A DNA stretch of 35,570 nucleotides from contig JAFTSU010000029.1 in the NCBI GenBank assembly GCA_017467105.1, positions 1 through 35,570 of the forward strand, read 5' to 3'. Position numbers and translations under genes: made by a program. This document shows positions 8,132-16,151 of the stretch, piece by piece. Within the stretch, counting starts at the first letter, position 1, and the number at the start of each line of letters is the position of its first letter. Below the pieces are notes generated by a model. The model saw only the letters and a program-made list of their open reading frames with translations. It was not told where the DNA came from and made no database searches. This DNA is from Clostridia bacterium. GTDB taxonomy: Bacteria; Bacillota; Clostridia; Oscillospirales; CAG-272.

Positions 8132-8557
8132 TTTTGTTGTAAAAACGCTTAAAAAGTAAATAATTAGTTACAAATATGCAACAAACAAGCTGGTATTACG
8201 CTGTTTAAACCTTCAAGCATTGCAAGCATCTGAATTGTGTCCTTGTTGTTTTTGCCGTCGCTTATTGCAAGCATTTGAATCGTAGCCTTTTTTATTCGGC
8301 GAAATACGCACGTAAGCCCGAAAGAAAGAGAAGCGGTAGAGCGAAGCACAGAATAGTAAATAGCCCGGAAGATATTGTAATTTGCAAGTAAAGCGGAAGG
8401 TATTCAAGAGCTTGCCAACTTAAATAAATGCGATTTGCAGTAAATTGACGATTTTCTAATAAATTAGAGAATAATTAGCCCGATAGCTAATGTTCACAAA
8501 TAGTCCACACGTTTTTTGGCAAAACTGCACAATGCGCGGAAGAAAAAATCGTAACAA
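8132..8557. other. Non-coding stretch with a 45-bp-period repeat
   Basis: No gene with a ribosome binding site is evident. The string ATTGCAAGCAT(C/T)TGAAT occurs at 8219-8235 and again at 8264-8280. On the minus strand the 45-base spacing keeps frame and reads as two copies of a TIQMLA-containing 15-residue unit, within an open stretch at 8164-8349. This may be the remnant of a repeat-containing gene or a dispersed repeat of this lineage. Nothing else is recognised here. Confidence 0.35.
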
Positions 8558-8564
8558 TTGCCAA

Positions 8565-8593
8565 TTGGATTTTTTTCTTCCTTCTGTTATAAT
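8565..8593 (+). promoter_or_regulatory. Promoter of the sugar ABC ATPase gene
   Basis: TTGGAT (8565-8570), 17-nt spacer and TATAAT (8588-8593), with TG one base upstream giving an extended -10. The leader to the ATG at 8633 is about 33 nt and includes AAAGGAG. Confidence 0.75.
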
Positions 8594-8632
8594 TGTAGTG
8601 TTAAAAATATTTTTTCAAAGGAGATATGCACA

Positions 8633-9766
8633 ATGGCAGGTCTTTCACTCAGACACATTTACAAGAAGTATCCCGGCGGCGTTACCGCCGTATCCGACTT
8701 CAACCTTGAGATCAAGGATAAGGAGTTCCTCATCTTCGTAGGTCCCTCCGGTTGCGGTAAGTCCACCACTCTTCGTATGATCGCGGGCCTTGAGGAGATC
8801 ACCGAGGGTGAGCTCTACATAGGCGACAGATACGTTAACGATATCGCTCCTAAGGACAGAGATATCGCGATGGTGTTCCAGAACTATGCTCTTTACCCTC
8901 ATATGACCGTTTTTGATAACATGGCATTTGGTCTTAAGCTTCGTAAGGTTCCCAAGGAGGAGATCAAGCGTCGTGTTGAGGAGGCTGCAAGAATTCTTGA
9001 CATAAGCCATCTTCTTGAGCGTCGTCCCAAGGCTCTTTCCGGTGGTCAGAAGCAGAGAGTTGCTCTTGGACGTGCTATCGTTCGTAACCCCAAGGTATTC
9101 CTTCTTGACGAGCCTCTTTCCAACCTTGACGCTAAGCTCCGTGCATCGATGAGAACTGAGCTTACCAAGCTTCATAAGAAGGTTGAGACCACCTTCATCT
9201 ACGTTACTCACGACCAGGTCGAGGCTATGACCATGGCTACGCGTATCGTTGTTATGAAGGACGGTATTATCCAGCAGGTTGATACTCCCCAGAACCTTTA
9301 CGATTCTCCCTGTAACCTCTTCGTTGCAGGCTTCATAGGCACACCTCAGATGAACTTCATCACCGGTAAGCTTGTTAAGCACGACAACGATCTTTACGCT
9401 ACCTTCGGTACTACCGAGGTTAAGCTTCCCGCTGACAAGGCTAACAACCCTGATCTTAAGGAGTACATCGGTCAGGATGTTATCTTCGGTGTTCGTCCCG
9501 AGGCTATTCACGACGAGCCTATGTATCTTCAGACCCTTGCAGACACCACAATGTCCGTTGACGTTGACGTTACCGAGCTTATGGGTGCTGAGATCTACCT
9601 CTACCTTGGCTTCGAGGGTATGGAGGACGCTACAAACGGCAAGAACCTTATCGCCAGAGTTTCCTCTCGCTCCAGAGCACAGGCAGGCGACAGAATCACC
9701 GTTGCTATCGACACCTCCCGTATCCACATCTTTGACAAGGATACCGAGAAGTGCATTTGCCACTGA
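8633..9766 (+). CDS. ugpC: Carbohydrate ABC transporter ATP-binding protein (MsmK/UgpC type)
   Basis: A 377-residue ATPase of the MalK/MsmK/UgpC subfamily. Walker A GPSGCGKST is at 37-45, the signature LSGGQ at 135-139 and Walker B VFLLDE at 155-160, followed by the D-loop SNLDAK and switch His in YVTHDQ. Residues ~240-370 form the TOBE/MalK regulatory domain. The ATG at 8633 follows AAAGGAG; the upstream frame from 8558 lies over the promoter. No permease or binding-protein gene is nearby. In several Firmicutes such an orphan ATPase powers multiple sugar importers, and its strong codon bias and own promoter and terminator fit that. The symbol follows family naming, not a known substrate. Confidence 0.92.
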   Translation: MAGLSLRHIYKKYPGGVTAVSDFNLEIKDKEFLIFVGPSGCGKSTTLRMIAGLEEITEGELYIGDRYVNDIAPKDRDIAMVFQNYALYPHMTVFDNMAFGLKLRKVPKEEIKRRVEEAARILDISHLLERRPKALSGGQKQRVALGRAIVRNPKVFLLDEPLSNLDAKLRASMRTELTKLHKKVETTFIYVTHDQVEAMTMATRIVVMKDGIIQQVDTPQNLYDSPCNLFVAGFIGTPQMNFITGKLVKHDNDLYATFGTTEVKLPADKANNPDLKEYIGQDVIFGVRPEAIHDEPMYLQTLADTTMSVDVDVTELMGAEIYLYLGFEGMEDATNGKNLIARVSSRSRAQAGDRITVAIDTSRIHIFDKDTEKCICH

Positions 9767-9786
9767 TTTAGACATTGATTTATACG

Positions 9787-9820
9787 AAATTGCCCTGCGT
9801 CACAGCAGGGCAATTTTTTT
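9787..9820 (+). terminator. Intrinsic terminator after the ABC ATPase gene
   Basis: A 12-bp perfect stem (9787-9798 with 9805-9816), 6-nt loop and T run. Confidence 0.9.
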
Positions 9821-9956
9821 GACTTTTTAAGGAGATTTTGCTCATTTTGTAATCAGTAATGTGCATTTTTGCGCAAAATGAACGAATAAATCTCTGCACG
9901 TACACCAAAAATCTCGATTTATGACAAAAAAATCTTAAAAAATATTTTCATACTTA

Positions 9957-9985
9957 TTGACACGTATAAATTATTTTGATATAAT
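9957..9985 (+). promoter_or_regulatory. Consensus promoter of the Gln-heptad protein gene
   Basis: TTGACA (9957-9962), a 17-nt spacer and TATAAT (9980-9985), plus a TG extended -10: a perfect match to the sigma-A consensus. Transcription from about 9992 makes ATG 9995 almost leaderless, which favours ATG 10031. Confidence 0.85.
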
Positions 9986-10030
9986 AATGTTGATATGAAA
10001 CACCGCATAGCGGAGAAAGAGGTAAAATCA

Positions 10031-11695
10031 ATGAGTGAGACTGCAACCATGAGCAAAAAAGAAGTCAAGGCTTATGTAGCCGAGCTTTACAGCACCATTT
10101 CCGAAAATAAGAAGAAAGTGAGTCACGAGCTTGGTCTTTACAAGGCTGCTGCCAAGGACGTTGCAGGCTCTGCAAAGTACTTCGCTAAGGCAGAACGTGC
10201 ATACGAGAAGAAGCAGAGCTCCAAGAACGAGGTCAAATACGAGGAAACCAAGTACGACCTTCTGGAGTGCGCCGCTACATACAACAGCATCGGCGAGTGC
10301 ATCAATTCTCTCATAACCGATATTCGCGCAGCATACACTGAGATAGTTGCCCTCCTTGCTGACAAGAAGGCAGCTAAATATGCTTCTGAGTGCGACAAGT
10401 ATCTCATCGGCATCAACAACGATATCAACAAGATCCAGGCTATCACCGAAGGCATTCAGCTTCCCGCAGCTCCCGCAGCAGAGCCTGTTATCGAGTACGT
10501 AACGGAGGAGGCTCCTGCTCCCGTAGAGGAAGAGGAGGCACCTGAAGAGGAGGCTTGCCAGTGCAGCACCGCTTCCGCAGCGAAGGTTCTTCCCGTTTCC
10601 GTTGACGTAACCTCTATAGTAGAGAAGGCAATTGCGGCAACTATGCAGAAGTTCGTTCTCGCATTCGACAAGCGTATAGAGAACTTCCTTATGGAGCATC
10701 CCGTTAACATTCCTACGGGTGGCGTTGCTGTAGCAGCAGATCCTCAGGCTCCTGTTACTCCCACTCTCGTTTCCAGAACCTACGGCGCAGACGAGATCAT
10801 GGCTCTTGAGAGCTCCATTCTTGATGATGAGCAGTTCCTTATCGACAAGCTTTCATCTATGATGGATAATCTTAAGACCTTTACCGCAAGCATGGCAGAG
10901 CTTACCGCTCTTTACACCGAGCTTTCCGACAAGCAGAATGAGATCAACGAGTCTCAGAAGCAGACCAACGATATTCAGCGTCACACTCTTCGTGAGCAGC
11001 AGGGTATCCAGGTTAACCAGAGAGTTATTGCGCAGGATCAGATCGCTATCGCACAGGAGCAGACGATGCTCATCGAGCAGCAGAGATCTATGGCAGAGCG
11101 TCAGCAGAATCTCACAGAGGCTCAGCAGACCATGGAGGAGACTCAGCGCGTACTTATTGATACTCAGTCCACTCTTGAGGAAGCTATGAAGGCAGTTATG
11201 CAGGCTCAGAAGGACATTATTGCTACTCAGCAGTCCATCATTGCAGGCAATAACAAGAACGCTGATCTTCAGGCAGAGATCGCAGAGCGCCAGGCAGAGA
11301 CTCTCGCAGCACAGAAGGAGGCTCTCACCTCTCAGAAGCAGGTTCTTCGTGAGCAGAGATCAACTCTTGAAAAGCAGAAGGACGTAGAGGCAGGAACTCC
11401 CCGCAGAAAGACTCGCGCACGCAAGGCAGCAGAGGAAGTAGCTGAAGCTCCTGTGGCAGAGGAAGTAGCCGAAGAGGTAGTTGAGGCTCTCGCAGTTGAG
11501 GAGACAGCACCCGTAGTTGAAGAGGCTCCCGTAGCTGAGGAAGCTCCCGTAGTTGAAGAGACTCCTGTAGTTGAGGAAGCTCCCGTAGCTGAGGAAGCTC
11601 CTGTGGCTGAAGAGGCTCCTGTGGTTGAGGAGGCTCCCGTAGTTGAAGAAGCTACTATAGTTGAAGAAGCTCCCGCAGAGTCTGTAGAAGAGTAA
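10031..11695 (+). CDS. Long coiled-coil protein with Gln heptads and Glu/Val/Pro repeat tail
   Basis: I do not recognise a family for this 554-residue protein. It has no signal peptide or membrane segment. Residues 1-140 are Lys/Ala/Glu-rich helices; 155-200 is an acidic Pro/Glu linker with C-Q-C; 200-300 is mixed. Residues 307-453 fall into 21 consecutive heptads with no skip ([21 protein letters not shown] and so on). Gln occupies position 3 in 19 of 21, and position 6 is mostly Ile, Leu, Met or Val. A basic patch (RRKTRARK) follows, then nine hexapeptides of the PVVEEA type. ATG 10031 has GAGG upstream; ATG 9995 has none. Codon use matches pgk and tpiA, so it is probably abundant. A filament, scaffold or polar organiser is plausible but inferred. 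Confidence 0.85.
   Translation: MSETATMSKKEVKAYVAELYSTISENKKKVSHELGLYKAAAKDVAGSAKYFAKAERAYEKKQSSKNEVKYEETKYDLLECAATYNSIGECINSLITDIRAAYTEIVALLADKKAAKYASECDKYLIGINNDINKIQAITEGIQLPAAPAAEPVIEYVTEEAPAPVEEEEAPEEEACQCSTASAAKVLPVSVDVTSIVEKAIAATMQKFVLAFDKRIENFLMEHPVNIPTGGVAVAADPQAPVTPTLVSRTYGADEIMALESSILDDEQFLIDKLSSMMDNLKTFTASMAELTALYTELSDKQNEINESQKQTNDIQRHTLREQQGIQVNQRVIAQDQIAIAQEQTMLIEQQRSMAERQQNLTEAQQTMEETQRVLIDTQSTLEEAMKAVMQAQKDIIATQQSIIAGNNKNADLQAEIAERQAETLAAQKEALTSQKQVLREQRSTLEKQKDVEAGTPRRKTRARKAAEEVAEAPVAEEVAEEVVEALAVEETAPVVEEAPVAEEAPVVEETPVVEEAPVAEEAPVAEEAPVVEEAPVVEEATIVEEAPAESVEE
11510..11671 (+). repeat. Nine in-frame 18-bp repeats coding PVVEEA-type hexapeptides
   Basis: Tandem imperfect 18-bp units code for PVVEEA or PVAEEA variants, the last being TIVEEA. 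They form an acidic, extended C-terminal tail. Synonymous differences between units argue against very recent expansion. Confidence 0.85.
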
Positions 11696-11730
11696 TTTTC
11701 TTCTTAAAAGAATTTCTTAAAACGAAAAAA

Positions 11731-11756
11731 CCTACCGCTCATGGCGGTAGGTTTTT
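11731..11756. terminator. Terminator between the coiled-coil gene and spoVG
   Basis: An 8-bp GC-rich stem (11731-11738 with 11744-11751) with a 5-nt loop, an A tract before it and a T tract after. It can serve both convergent genes. Confidence 0.85.
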
Positions 11757-11811
11757 ATATAACAGCTTTAACCGTTTTATAATTAGAAATTAGAAATCCG
11801 ATTTATCACGG

Positions 11812-12117
11812 TTATACTATAACCGCGTCATCCGCATAGGCTTCACCGTCGTGCTGCATAGAAACAAGCTGGACGTGATATGCATCTATTACAGCTTCCT
11901 CAAGCTCTGCTCTGAAGCCTGAATTGATTGGGTGTACGATATCTCTGTAGGTTCCGTCAGGATTTTTCCTGGAGGGCATCACGATAAAATATTTGTCGCG
12001 CGCATAAATAACCTTGATGTCATGGACAGCCAGACAGTCGTCAAAGGTTACCGAGGCAATTGCCTTCATAGGTCCCTCATCGAAGAACTTTCTGATTCTG
12101 ATATCCGTTAATTGCAT
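11812..12117 (-). CDS. spoVG: SpoVG family regulator
   Basis: A 101-residue protein matching SpoVG across its length: start MQLTDIRIRKF, core VTFDDCLAVHDIKVI, then the very typical MPSRKNPDGTYRDIVHPINS. In characterised Firmicutes SpoVG is a small nucleic-acid-binding regulator affecting septation, sporulation and capsule or virulence genes. The strong AGGAAGGA site upstream fixes the ATG at 12117. It is divergent from murC. Its presence is compatible with a spore-forming ancestry but does not prove sporulation. Confidence 0.93.
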   Translation of the reverse strand: MQLTDIRIRKFFDEGPMKAIASVTFDDCLAVHDIKVIYARDKYFIVMPSRKNPDGTYRDIVHPINSGFRAELEEAVIDAYHVQLVSMQHDGEAYADDAVIV

Positions 12118-12349
12118 TGATTAAATTCCTTCCTAAATTGTTAAAATATGGTTATAGTATACTATAATATTATTAAGAATATTCAATAATATAGCAAATT
12201 TTTTAATACCATACTGTTACTAAATTGTTAAAAATATCCAATTTTTTGTAAAAATAGGCATTTTTGTATCTCTCTTATCAAAAAAAGCATAATATATTAC
12301 TGTTTTGAACGCGACTGTTTTTATGCTAATAACTGTATCGGGAGGTCAA
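12118..12349. promoter_or_regulatory. AT-rich divergent promoter region of spoVG and murC
   Basis: The murC side has TTGTAT (12264-12269), an 18-nt spacer and CATAAT (12288-12293). The spoVG side is very AT-rich (12150-12200) with several possible -10 boxes, including the palindrome ATAGTATACTAT, but no single clear promoter. Confidence 0.45.
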
Positions 12350-13744
12350 ATGGCTGAAAGAAAGAAAACGAACGCACCCAGCAGTATCAGAGCTTTTTTG
12401 CGTAACGGATACTCATCAAATCGAACGGTCTATTTCATCGGGATAGGAGGCAGTTCTATGTACACGCTCGCTGTGCTTTCGATGAGAATGGGATTTCGTG
12501 TCTTGGGTAGTGACCGTTCTGCAAATTACAGAACCCGTAGCCTTATGGATATGGGGATAACGGTGTATATAGGTCACGATCCATCTCATATTGACGGCGC
12601 TGATCTTGTGATATATACCGGGGCGATATCCGAAAAAAATCCTGAGTATCTTAAGTCTCTTGCCCTCGGTATACCAACTCTTCCCAGAGCGGAGTACCTC
12701 GGACTTCTGATGAAGGATTATAAGAATAGGATAGGTGTCTCCGGAACTCACGGAAAAAGCACTACGGTTGCAATGCTTGATATGATTTTTCACGAAGCAT
12801 CGGCGGAGCCCACAACCCTGTCCGGCGCGGAGCTGTCCGGCGGAGATCTGTTGCGCATAGGAAAGGGCGAGCTTCTAATATACGAGGCGTGTGAATATAA
12901 GGATTCGTTTCTTAGCTTCACTCCGAGCATTGCCATAGCCTTGAATCTAGAGCTCGACCACACCGATTATTTCCCTGATATTTCAGCGCTACAAAGCTCC
13001 TTTTCATCGGCGATGTCAAACGCCTCGTCATTTTCGCTAATCAATTATGACGACCCAAATCTCAGACAAATCATATCGGATATTAAATCTCCCGTTATTA
13101 CCTTTGGGCAGAGCGAACGGTCTGATTACAGGTACTCGATCAATAATTTTGGCGATACGTTTACTGAATTTACGGTATTCAGACACGGCGTAACGGCAGG
13201 AGTATTTAAGATCAATGTACCCGGTGTTCACAACGTGACGAATGCCGCTGCGGCAATATCCGTAGCGCTGGAATACGGGATAGATAAGGATCGCATAGCT
13301 GCCGCGATGAATGACTTTAGATCGATTCCTCGCAGAATGGAGCTTGTAGGAAGTAGGCGGGGTAGGGAGGTATACTACGATTACGCCCATCATCCAACGG
13401 AGATCAAGGCAACTATAAGCGCCCTAAGGCTTGTGACCGGAACGCCTATAACCGTAGTATTCAAGCCCCATACCTACTCACGTACCGCGTCGCTTTGGGA
13501 CGGTTTTTTGTCTGCTCTTTCTATGGCAGATCACGTTGTAATGACGGATATTTTTCCGGCAAGAGAAGAGCCTATAGCTCAGATCACCTCGCGCAGAATG
13601 TCGGATAACCTTGGAGAGAAGGCAATGTTTTCGCCCGACGGTGAGGTTTCTTCTTACGTGGATAGCTTTACCTGCGGAGCTATAGTCGTCATGGGAGCGG
13701 GGGATATGGAAGAGATCAAAAACAGCTTGATAAGCGAGCCTTAG
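12350..13744 (+). CDS. murC: UDP-N-acetylmuramate--L-alanine ligase
   Basis: A 464-residue Mur ligase that adds L-alanine to UDP-N-acetylmuramate in cytoplasmic peptidoglycan synthesis. The N-terminal nucleotide-binding loop is GIGGSSM (31-37) and the ATP P-loop is GTHGKSTT (132-139). The central region has EACEYKDSFL (179-188) and LELDHTDYF, and the C-terminal domain has YYDYAHHPTEIKATI. The EACEYK form replaces the EADESD of proteobacterial MurC and is common in Clostridia. The ATG at 12350 is set by GGGAGGT upstream; the frame from 12305 lies before it. It is monocistronic by layout, and the CCCGTGT motif follows the stop directly. Confidence 0.9.
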   Translation: MAERKKTNAPSSIRAFLRNGYSSNRTVYFIGIGGSSMYTLAVLSMRMGFRVLGSDRSANYRTRSLMDMGITVYIGHDPSHIDGADLVIYTGAISEKNPEYLKSLALGIPTLPRAEYLGLLMKDYKNRIGVSGTHGKSTTVAMLDMIFHEASAEPTTLSGAELSGGDLLRIGKGELLIYEACEYKDSFLSFTPSIAIALNLELDHTDYFPDISALQSSFSSAMSNASSFSLINYDDPNLRQIISDIKSPVITFGQSERSDYRYSINNFGDTFTEFTVFRHGVTAGVFKINVPGVHNVTNAAAAISVALEYGIDKDRIAAAMNDFRSIPRRMELVGSRRGREVYYDYAHHPTEIKATISALRLVTGTPITVVFKPHTYSRTASLWDGFLSALSMADHVVMTDIFPAREEPIAQITSRRMSDNLGEKAMFSPDGEVSSYVDSFTCGAIVVMGAGDMEEIKNSLISEP

Positions 13745-13766
13745 TCCCACCCGTGTCGAGTTTTTT
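13743..13766 (+). repeat. Recurrent CCCGTGT motif, copy at the murC stop
   Basis: AGTCCCACCCGTGTCGAG followed by six Ts, overlapping the murC stop codon. It matches the copy after rimO (4092-4116) with a few differences. The rest of the gap to 13958 shows nothing recognisable. Confidence 0.4.
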
Positions 13767-13958
13767 GGAAATGGCGAAAAATAAGTCAATAACTGTTAAA
13801 GATGCGGAGCAAATAATTATGTGCTGTCAGTCTCCTTTGATGTCCGCTTTGAAGTTAAAGTCAAGGGCAGACTGCAAATAAATTGAATTAAAAAAAGTGC
13901 TATATAAGGCGTTCAATACAGAGACAAAACATAGACTCAAAGGTCTGGAGGAAAAAAT

Positions 13959-14393
13959 ATGAAGCCGGCTCTAATAATCAGCGCCTGCCTTCTCGGCAAC
14001 CCCTGCCGTTACGACGGCAAAAGCGTGAAGAAAATAGACGTTTCAGAGCTTTCAGAAAAGTACCGTCTTATTCCGGTGTGCCCGGAGGTCGACGGAGGAC
14101 TTCCCACACCCAGAACTCCAAGTGAGAGAATAGGAGAGAAGGTTCTTATGCGTGACGGCAGAGACGTGACGGAGAATTACAGAAGGGGCGCTGAGAAGAC
14201 CCTTGAGGCTGCGTTATTATCGGGAGCTAAGGCGGCGCTGCTTAAATCACGCTCGCCGTCCTGCGGAAAGGGGAAAATATATGACGGAAGCTTTTCCGGC
14301 GCGCTTACAGACAGAGACGGAGTGACAGCAGAGCTTTTACTCTCGCACGGAATTGACGTTTACGGCGAGGAGGAGCTTTCAAAGCTGCTATAG
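13959..14393 (+). CDS. DUF523 domain-containing protein
   Basis: A 144-residue soluble protein with the DUF523 pattern: ISACLLGNPCRYDGK at the start, PVCPEVDGGLPTPR in the middle and LKSRSPSCGKGKIYDG later. The four cysteines in these motifs are conserved in the family and suggest a metal or redox site, but the function is unknown; homologues occur alone or fused to DUF1722. CTGGAGG upstream supports the ATG. It is followed by the mgtE promoter region, so it is probably transcribed alone. Confidence 0.88.
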   Translation: MKPALIISACLLGNPCRYDGKSVKKIDVSELSEKYRLIPVCPEVDGGLPTPRTPSERIGEKVLMRDGRDVTENYRRGAEKTLEAALLSGAKAALLKSRSPSCGKGKIYDGSFSGALTDRDGVTAELLLSHGIDVYGEEELSKLL

Positions 14394-14489
14394 CAACAAG
14401 GCGGAGCTGATTGTTTAATATCACATGGCTTTATCGTACAGAGAAGTATGCATTCGTTCTCTTTATCGGTATTGGTGCTTTTCTCGCTA

Positions 14490-14518
14490 TTGACAAATAA
14501 TAATTTTGGATTTATAAT
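14490..14518 (+). promoter_or_regulatory. mgtE: Consensus promoter of mgtE
   Basis: TTGACA (14490-14495), a 17-nt spacer and TATAAT (14513-14518). Transcription from about 14525 gives a leader of about 135 nt. Confidence 0.85.
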
Positions 14519-14524
14519 AAATAT

Positions 14525-14659
14525 ATAAAAAGAAAGATGAGGTGATATTTGTGTCCGACGGCAGTCGAAGTACATACCCGTGTATTAATATTAATATTCA
14601 GACGGCAGTCGGCGCAGCGCAGCTCTAAAGCTCCTCCCCTCTGCCTGAGAGGAGGAAAA
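14525..14659 (+). promoter_or_regulatory. Structured mgtE leader with a hairpin over the ribosome binding site
   Basis: Three structural elements are visible. GACGGCAGTCG occurs twice (14557-14567 and 14601-14611), each able to form a small GAC/GTC hairpin. AGCT-CTAA-AGCT forms another at 14621-14632. CCT (14633-14635) plus CCTCT (14638-14642) pairs with AGAGG plus AGG (14648-14655), burying the GAGGAGG site of mgtE. This suggests translational control. Known mgtE genes are often under the Mg-sensing M-box; the CTAAAGCTC string is reminiscent of it, but the leader is shorter and I cannot confirm that class. An inserted dispersed repeat is the alternative. Confidence 0.45.
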
Positions 14660-16075
14660 ATGGAAGAGATCAACGCAGTAACAGAGAATCTCCACAGCAT
14701 AACCGACAGTGATATGCTTTTGGAGGTTTCATCCTTTGCGGAGGATTGCTTAAAAAACAAAAATTACAGGGAGCTGAGGGAGCTCGTATCAAATCTTCAG
14801 GCGGCTGACGTTGCTGAAATGTTCATCGAGATCCCGGAATCCTATCATACGGTATTCTTCAGGCTTTTGCCTAAGGAGCTGGCAGCTGAAACTTTTATAG
14901 AGATGGAGGCGGACACTCAGCGAATGCTGATCGAGTCCTTCACGGATCTTGAGCTTTCCGATATTCTCTCGGAGCTTTATATTGACGATACGGTAGATAT
15001 TATTGAGGAAATGCCTGCTTTTATTGTCAAACGTATACTGAAGTCATCTTCGGAGAGTGACAGAGCTGCGATTAATACTATACTTAAGTATCCAAAGAAC
15101 TCTGCCGGTAGTCTGATGACTACCGAGTACGTGCGTTTCCTCGAGACTATGGACGTTGAGGCAGCTCTCACACATATCAGACGTGTCGCTATTGACAAGG
15201 AGACTATATATACCTGCTACGTTACCGACAGGGACAGGCATCTTCGCGGTATTATAACCGCAAAGCAGCTGCTTACCGAGGAGCTGTCTACTATGCTGGT
15301 CGATATAATGGACGAAAACTATATCGCAGTTCACACCGGTGACGATAGGGAAGAGGTTGCTCACCTGCTCAACAAGTACGACTTTATGGCTATGCCTGTT
15401 GTGGACTCTGAGGAAAGGCTTGTCGGTATTATAACGCTCGACGACGCTGTGGACGTAATCAAGGAGGAGTCCGAGGAGGACTTCGCTAAGATGGCGGCTA
15501 TCACACCGACGGAAACGCCATACCTTAGAGCCTCTGTGCTTTCACTATGGAAATCCCGTATTCCCTGGCTTCTTATACTTATGCTGTCGTCTACCGTGTC
15601 AAGCACTATTCTTACAGGCTTTGAATCTGTGCTTCCGGCGGTGCTTGTGCTGTTCGTTCCTATGATAATGGGTACGGGCGGAAATTCCGGTGGACAGGCA
15701 TCTGTCACCGTCACCCGTAGTATCTCGCTCTCCGAGGTTGAGTTTTCGGACCTCTTCCGAGTCTTCTGGAAGGAGCTGCGCGTAGGTGTGATGTGTGGCG
15801 CTGTGCTCGGCATAGTAACCTACGCTAAGGTAATGCTTGTCGATATGCTTCTGCTTCAGAACGGAGATATCAACTCTCAGGTGGCTCTGACAGTGGCGCT
15901 TTCGCTTACCGTCACGATAATCGCCGCCAAGGTCATAGGAGCGGTGCTTCCCCTGTTAGCCAAGAGGATTGGACTTGACCCTGCGGTTATGGCGTCGCCT
16001 CTTATCACGACGCTTGTAGACGCGCTGTCCCTACTGGTTTACTTCTTGGTATCATCGGCGATACTGACAGCTTAA
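14660..16075 (+). CDS. mgtE: Magnesium transporter MgtE
   Basis: A 471-residue Mg2+ channel/transporter. The N-terminal MgtE_N helical domain spans about 35-135 (LVSNLQAADVAEMFIEIPE). A pair of CBS domains lies at about 135-255 and acts as the Mg sensor in the family. The C-terminal ~190 residues form five membrane helices with the pore signature PMIMGTGGNSGGQAS. ATG 14660 is fixed by GAGGAGG; the longer frame from 14549 translates the leader and is rejected. Gene length is normal. Regulation is probably by the structured leader. A bidirectional terminator ends it. Confidence 0.94.
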   Translation: MEEINAVTENLHSITDSDMLLEVSSFAEDCLKNKNYRELRELVSNLQAADVAEMFIEIPESYHTVFFRLLPKELAAETFIEMEADTQRMLIESFTDLELSDILSELYIDDTVDIIEEMPAFIVKRILKSSSESDRAAINTILKYPKNSAGSLMTTEYVRFLETMDVEAALTHIRRVAIDKETIYTCYVTDRDRHLRGIITAKQLLTEELSTMLVDIMDENYIAVHTGDDREEVAHLLNKYDFMAMPVVDSEERLVGIITLDDAVDVIKEESEEDFAKMAAITPTETPYLRASVLSLWKSRIPWLLILMLSSTVSSTILTGFESVLPAVLVLFVPMIMGTGGNSGGQASVTVTRSISLSEVEFSDLFRVFWKELRVGVMCGAVLGIVTYAKVMLVDMLLLQNGDINSQVALTVALSLTVTIIAAKVIGAVLPLLAKRIGLDPAVMASPLITTLVDALSLLVYFLVSSAILTA

Positions 16076-16106
16076 GTTATGTCAATCTTATGATCACACA
16101 AATATA

Positions 16107-16150
16107 AAACGCCCACCCCGTGTCAATTTTTCTGCACTGGGTGGGTTTTA
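16107..16150. terminator. Bidirectional terminator between mgtE and the glycosidase gene
   Basis: CCCACCC pairs with GGGTGGG, inside flanking AAAAC/GTTTT and around an inner GTG/CAC pair. The left arm and loop contain the CACCCCGTGTCAATTTTT motif also seen, without a right arm, after rimO and murC. Confidence 0.8.
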
Positions 16151-16151
16151 T

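Noticed and set aside
8645-9775. Long minus-strand open frame (376 codons) opposite the ABC ATPase gene
   Set aside because: Same reason: the plus-strand gene has all ATPase motifs, and the antisense product is Leu/Val/Asn-rich without family features.
9995-10030. Start of the coiled-coil protein at ATG 9995
   Set aside because: It would be almost leaderless and has no ribosome binding site; ATG 10031 has GAGG at proper spacing.
14536-14659. A standard M-box riboswitch upstream of mgtE
   Set aside because: Only short strings resemble it, and the leader is shorter than the usual ~165 nt. I report a structured leader without naming the class.
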